Source: UBA5189 sp040389445 (lineage in GTDB: Bacteria; Chloroflexota; Limnocylindria; Limnocylindrales; CSP1-4). Taken from it: DNA of 64,000 bases. How positions within the stretch are numbered: the first letter of the stretch is position 1; every line of letters starts with the position of its first letter. Location of the stretch: contig JAZJZX010000025.1 in NCBI GenBank assembly GCA_040389445.1, forward strand, positions 1 to 64,000, given 5' to 3'. Below, one piece after another: positions 61,534 through 64,000 of the stretch. Both the position numbers and the translations under genes were made by a program. A model generated the notes under the pieces. It was not told the DNA's origin, did no database searches, and was given only the letters and a program-made list of their open reading frames with translations.

Positions 61534-62517
61534 TCAGGCGCTGAGGGCGCACAGGGGCACGGCACCGAGGAGCCCCACGTCGTCGCCGAGTTCGGCCGGC
61601 ACGATGCGGACTCGACCTCGAGGGATCCGGAAGGCGTTCGCCGCCACCGCATCGCGAATCGGGCCGAGGAGGCGCTCGCCCTGACCCTGGGCCACGCTCC
61701 CGCCGATCACGATCAACTCGGGGTTGAAGGTGTTCACGAGCCCCACCATCAGCTGGCACAGCGCCCGCCGCCCGTCCTCGATGATCGTGACCGCGTCCGG
61801 GTCGCCGTCGTCGGCGAGTTCTGCGACGTCAAGCCCGGCAAGCTCGACGGGCGCGATGGATCGGGCCCGGACAGCCAGGCCGGGGGCTGCCCCACGAGCC
61901 ACCAGATCTGCCGCCCTGCGGGCCATCCCCGATCCGGAGGCGAAGGCCTCGACGTGGGCCACGCCACCGCAACCGCAGACGGGGCCGTCGAGCGCCACGG
62001 GGATGTGGCCCAGCTCGCCGGCGACCCCATCCGGTCCACCGTAGATCCGCCCGCCGATCACGATCGATCCGCCGATTCCCGTCGAGATCGTCAGATAGAG
62101 GAAGTCCCGTGCTCCGCGCGCGGCGCCGAACGCGAGTTCTGCGAGGGCCGCGACGTTCGTGTCTCGCTCAAGCGCCGCCGGCAGTCCGAGCGCGGCGGCA
62201 ATGGGGTCGCGGAACGGAACGTCAAGGAAGCCCGGTCCGAAGTTCGGCGGCTCCACCAGCACACCCGTTTTCGGGTCGAGGGGTCCCGGCGACGCGAGGC
62301 CGAGTCCCGTCAGGGACCGGCGAACCTCGGGCGAGACGGCCCCTGCCGCGCGCTTGAGCTCGTCGATGCATGCCGCGATGACCGGCCCGGGCCCGGCATT
62401 CACCGGCGTGCGACGGTCGGTCCGGGCAATGATCCGGCCATCGCCGCTCACGACAGCGGCCCGGATCTGCGTGCCGCCGAGGTCGAGGGCGAGGACGGGG
62501 CCTGGGGTCGCGCTCAT
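61534..62517 (-). CDS. ROK family sugar kinase (probable glucokinase)
   Basis: ATP-dependent hexose kinase of 327 residues. The phosphate motif ALDLGGTQIRAAV is at 10-22 and the sugar-binding ERDTNVAAL near 117-125. The ROK zinc site normally reads His, then CxCGxxGCxE; here His171, Cys181 and Cys183 are kept but the third Cys is His188 (CGCGGVAHVE). His may still bind zinc. Location beside the glycolytic operon fits entry of glucose into glycolysis, but N-acetylated sugars or fructose are possible substrates. There is no DNA-binding domain, so it is not a ROK repressor. Confidence 0.88.
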   Translation of the reverse strand: MSATPGPVLALDLGGTQIRAAVVSGDGRIIARTDRRTPVNAGPGPVIAACIDELKRAAGAVSPEVRRSLTGLGLASPGPLDPKTGVLVEPPNFGPGFLDVPFRDPIAAALGLPAALERDTNVAALAELAFGAARGARDFLYLTISTGIGGSIVIGGRIYGGPDGVAGELGHIPVALDGPVCGCGGVAHVEAFASGSGMARRAADLVARGAAPGLAVRARSIAPVELAGLDVAELADDGDPDAVTIIEDGRRALCQLMVGLVNTFNPELIVIGGSVAQGQGERLLGPIRDAVAANAFRIPRGRVRIVPAELGDDVGLLGAVPLCALSA

Positions 62518-62544
62518 CGACAGAGGATATCTCCGGACATGCGG

Positions 62545-62575
62545 AACCCCCCGCCGGTTCCCGACGGGGGGTCCA
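62545..62575 (-). terminator. GC-rich hairpin downstream of the DUF5679 gene
   Basis: ccccccg-ccggttccc-gacgggggg forms a strong stem. It lies about 20 bp after the small-protein stop codon on the minus strand and has no T run. It could end or slow transcription before the kinase gene. Confidence 0.5.
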
Positions 62576-62595
62576 GGATTCAGGACGCGGGGGCG

Positions 62596-62736
62596 TCAGC
62601 CGCCGATCTTGAACACCTTGGTGCCACACTTCGGACACGTGCCCGAGAGCGCCGGCTTGCCGTTCTTCATCGTGATCTGAACGGGGTTCTGGACTTCGAC
62701 TTTCATCTTGTCCTTCACGCAATAGGCCTGTGACAC
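62596..62736 (-). CDS. DUF5679 small zinc-ribbon-like protein
   Basis: A 46-residue protein: a single AYCVKDK cysteine near the N-terminus, the conserved TMKNGKPALSGTCPKCGTKVF with a CxxC pair, and a final KIGG. This is the DUF5679 pattern; function is unknown. Many relatives keep only one N-terminal cysteine, so the missing partner need not mean loss of function. The GTG at 62736 has GAGGAGG at ideal spacing, which settles the start; the frame upstream is not coding. Confidence 0.88.
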   Translation of the reverse strand: MSQAYCVKDKMKVEVQNPVQITMKNGKPALSGTCPKCGTKVFKIGG

Positions 62737-62794
62737 GTTCAGTCCTCCTCGGGCTCCATGCGCCCCGGACGTCCGTCCGGAGTCGCGATCTTGA

Positions 62795-63640
62795 TTAGGC
62801 GCCGAGTGACGGTCGCCAGCGATCCGCCCCGGCTTCGACCCTTCGACGGTCCATGTCGGCAAGGATACGGAGTGCTTCCAGCCCCGTTTCCACGCAAGCA
62901 TGTTCCGCCGCCAGCTTTGCGTCCCCGGTGACGAAGTCGCCGGTGGTCCGCTGAGCAAAGACTGCGCACACGACGCCGGCCCGACATCGAGCAAGCCCCG
63001 CGAGCACCAATACGGCCGATGCCTCCATTTCGAAGTTCATGACGCGCTGGCGCGCCATGTCCGATGCGAGGTCAGGGTATCGGATGGGAAGCTGCGGGAT
63101 TGGACGTCCCTGCGCACCGAAAAACCCTGGGGCCGTGGCTGTGATCCCGACATGGTGACGATGGCCGAGTCGATGGGCGGCCTCGATGAGGGCACCGACG
63201 GCCTCGTGGTGGGCGACGGCCGGGTAGCCATCCGAGACGAACCAGCTCGTGGTGGTCTCGAGCCGGACGGCTCCCGAGCTGATGCACAGGTCGCCGGGCA
63301 GGAGCTCCGGCTGGAGCCCGCCACTGGATCCAACGCGGATGAACGTGGGCTGCTCGGTGATCGCGAGGATCTCGGCGATGGCGATCTCGACGTTGTCGGC
63401 GCCGATGCCGGTGGAGACGATCGAGACGCGGAGGCCCTTGTAGACACCGGTCACCGAGGCGAATTCACGGTTCCGGCGCTCGAACTCGATCGACTCGAGG
63501 CGAGTCGCAATTCGGGCTGTTCGATCCGGATCGCCGGGGAGGAGGATGTACTCGGCCAACTCGCCAGGGCCGAGATCGATGTGGTACTGCCGTTCCCCAG
63601 GGGGGAGTGCGACGCGGCTGTCCGCGTTCGGCAAGCCCAT
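62795..63640 (-). CDS. Nucleoside phosphorylase (PNP/uridine phosphorylase family)
   Basis: Cleaves a nucleoside with phosphate to a base and (deoxy)ribose-1-phosphate. The 281 residues show LLPGDPDRTARIA, the phosphate-binding IRVGSSGGLQPELLPGDLCISSGAVR, and VMNFEMEASAVLVLAGL with the Met-Glu ribose contact. The sequence fits the NP-I family hexameric/uridine-phosphorylase branch, and uridine or purine nucleosides cannot be told apart by eye. The ATG at 63640 has GAGGAGAG directly upstream. A good promoter and a hairpin precede it. Confidence 0.88.
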   Translation of the reverse strand: MGLPNADSRVALPPGERQYHIDLGPGELAEYILLPGDPDRTARIATRLESIEFERRNREFASVTGVYKGLRVSIVSTGIGADNVEIAIAEILAITEQPTFIRVGSSGGLQPELLPGDLCISSGAVRLETTTSWFVSDGYPAVAHHEAVGALIEAAHRLGHRHHVGITATAPGFFGAQGRPIPQLPIRYPDLASDMARQRVMNFEMEASAVLVLAGLARCRAGVVCAVFAQRTTGDFVTGDAKLAAEHACVETGLEALRILADMDRRRVEAGADRWRPSLGA

Positions 63641-63661
63641 CTCTCCTCGTGCGTGGCGCCT

Positions 63662-63678
63662 GCCTCGCGGCGCGAGGC
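63662..63678 (-). promoter_or_regulatory. Perfect 8-bp inverted repeat at the phosphorylase transcription start
   Basis: gcctcgcg-g-cgcgaggc. It lies immediately downstream of the predicted transcription start, between promoter and start codon, so it could be an operator or a 5' mRNA hairpin. Confidence 0.5.
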
Positions 63679-63685
63679 TCGGGCA

Positions 63686-63715
63686 ACCATAGACGCGCGC
63701 TCGAACGGGCGTCAA
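63686..63715 (-). promoter_or_regulatory. Sigma-70-type promoter of the nucleoside phosphorylase gene
   Basis: On the minus strand TTGACG, an 18-bp spacer and TATGGT. Together with the hrcA promoter it is one of the two best pairs in the window. The leader would be about 39 nt. Confidence 0.62.
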
Positions 63716-63751
63716 GCACGGCTGAGCGTGCGTCGAGTGCGCGACCTGTTG

Positions 63752-64000
63752 TCACGATACGAACTCGGACGCTCCGGGGCCCGATCGGAGCGTCGCCAGG
63801 CGACCCGACAGTCGCGCCAGCAGGCGCCGATGGGCGCGCCGACGTCGATGGACCGACATGGCCATGGGCGCCACGACGACGGTCAATACCACCCCGAGCA
63901 GGAATCGGCCGTCGGCTGATCCGGAGCCGTCGGGTTCGTCCATGCCGGCAGCGCCGGTGGTCCCGGCCGCTGGATTCCCGGCGGCCGGGGGAGCGATGGC
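63752..64000 (-). CDS. C-terminal end of a membrane-anchored protein (cut by window edge)
   Basis: The frame is open to the window end. Its last 82 codons read a Pro/Ala/Gly-rich linker (PPAAGNPAAGTTGAAG), an acidic stretch (DEPDGSGSADG), one membrane helix (RFLLGVVLTVVVAPMAMSV) and a strongly basic tail (HRRRRAHRRLLARLSGRL). That is the usual C-terminal anchor of an exported protein, with the bulk upstream of the window. If translation instead began at the internal ATG at 63943 it would be a 63-residue single-pass protein. Function is unknown. Confidence 0.55.
   Translation of the reverse strand, partial: AIAPPAAGNPAAGTTGAAGMDEPDGSGSADGRFLLGVVLTVVVAPMAMSVHRRRRAHRRLLARLSGRLATLRSGPGASEFVS

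Overview
The window is very GC-rich DNA packed with minus-strand operons that overlap by ATGA or GTGA. It most resembles a member of the Chloroflexota, perhaps a Limnocylindria-like lineage. That placement is an inference from GC content, the classical Men pathway, HrcA/CIRCE control, the DUF5679 and TIGR04053-type proteins and the general gene order; no marker-gene search was possible. Two runs of exactly 100 N (14158-14257 and 19508-19607) mark scaffold joins of unknown true length, so this is a draft or metagenome-derived assembly.

Region 1 (1-15.8 kb): GC-rich repeats, then metK, and kynU diverging from it. A long minus-strand series follows, listed here in transcription order: ferrochelatase hemH, a TIGR04053-like radical SAM/SPASM protein, hemY, an NTF2-like protein, a cupin, an MFS exporter, apt, mtnA, a GNAT acetyltransferase, ahcY and an S9 peptidase. 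The heme genes supply late heme synthesis. metK, ahcY, mtnA and apt make and recycle S-adenosylmethionine and its by-products.

Region 2 (15.5-30 kb): a decayed DNA methyltransferase stub hangs off the end of mfd. Then come pth, a repeat-filled spacer with a 182-bp inverted-repeat element, ybeY, a 7TM-HD phosphodiesterase, yqeY, rpsU, a HIT protein, membrane proteins, prmA, dnaJ and a plus-strand CE4 deacetylase.

Region 3 (29.7-44.3 kb): an apparent 13-gene operon. A TetR regulator with a palindromic operator leads menF, menD, menH, menB, menA, menC, a menE-alpha/beta-hydrolase fusion and menG. An ABC-2 exporter (one ATPase, two permeases) and a family-5 uracil-DNA glycosylase follow. It encodes almost all of menaquinone synthesis; no MenI thioesterase is seen here.

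Region 4 (44.3-64 kb): hrcA-grpE-dnaK under a strong promoter plus a perfect CIRCE element; lepA-CPBP protease-hemW; a beta-carbonic anhydrase; an EamA transporter; an Ig-repeat surface protein; an unusual S20 with a histone-H1-like tail; the glycolytic genes gap, pgk and eno; a ROK sugar kinase; a DUF5679 protein; a nucleoside phosphorylase; and a gene cut by the window edge.

The most unusual property is a locus-wide family of short tandem repeats. In genes the periods are 12, 15 or 18 bp and they encode Pro/Gly/Ala-rich linkers in housekeeping enzymes (Mfd, MenD, MenE, MenF, an ABC permease, the heme-cluster radical SAM protein). Between genes, periods that do not keep frame (about 20 and 32 bp) also occur. 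Both assembly gaps sit inside such arrays, and the repeat phase on the two sides allows the reading frames to be rejoined.
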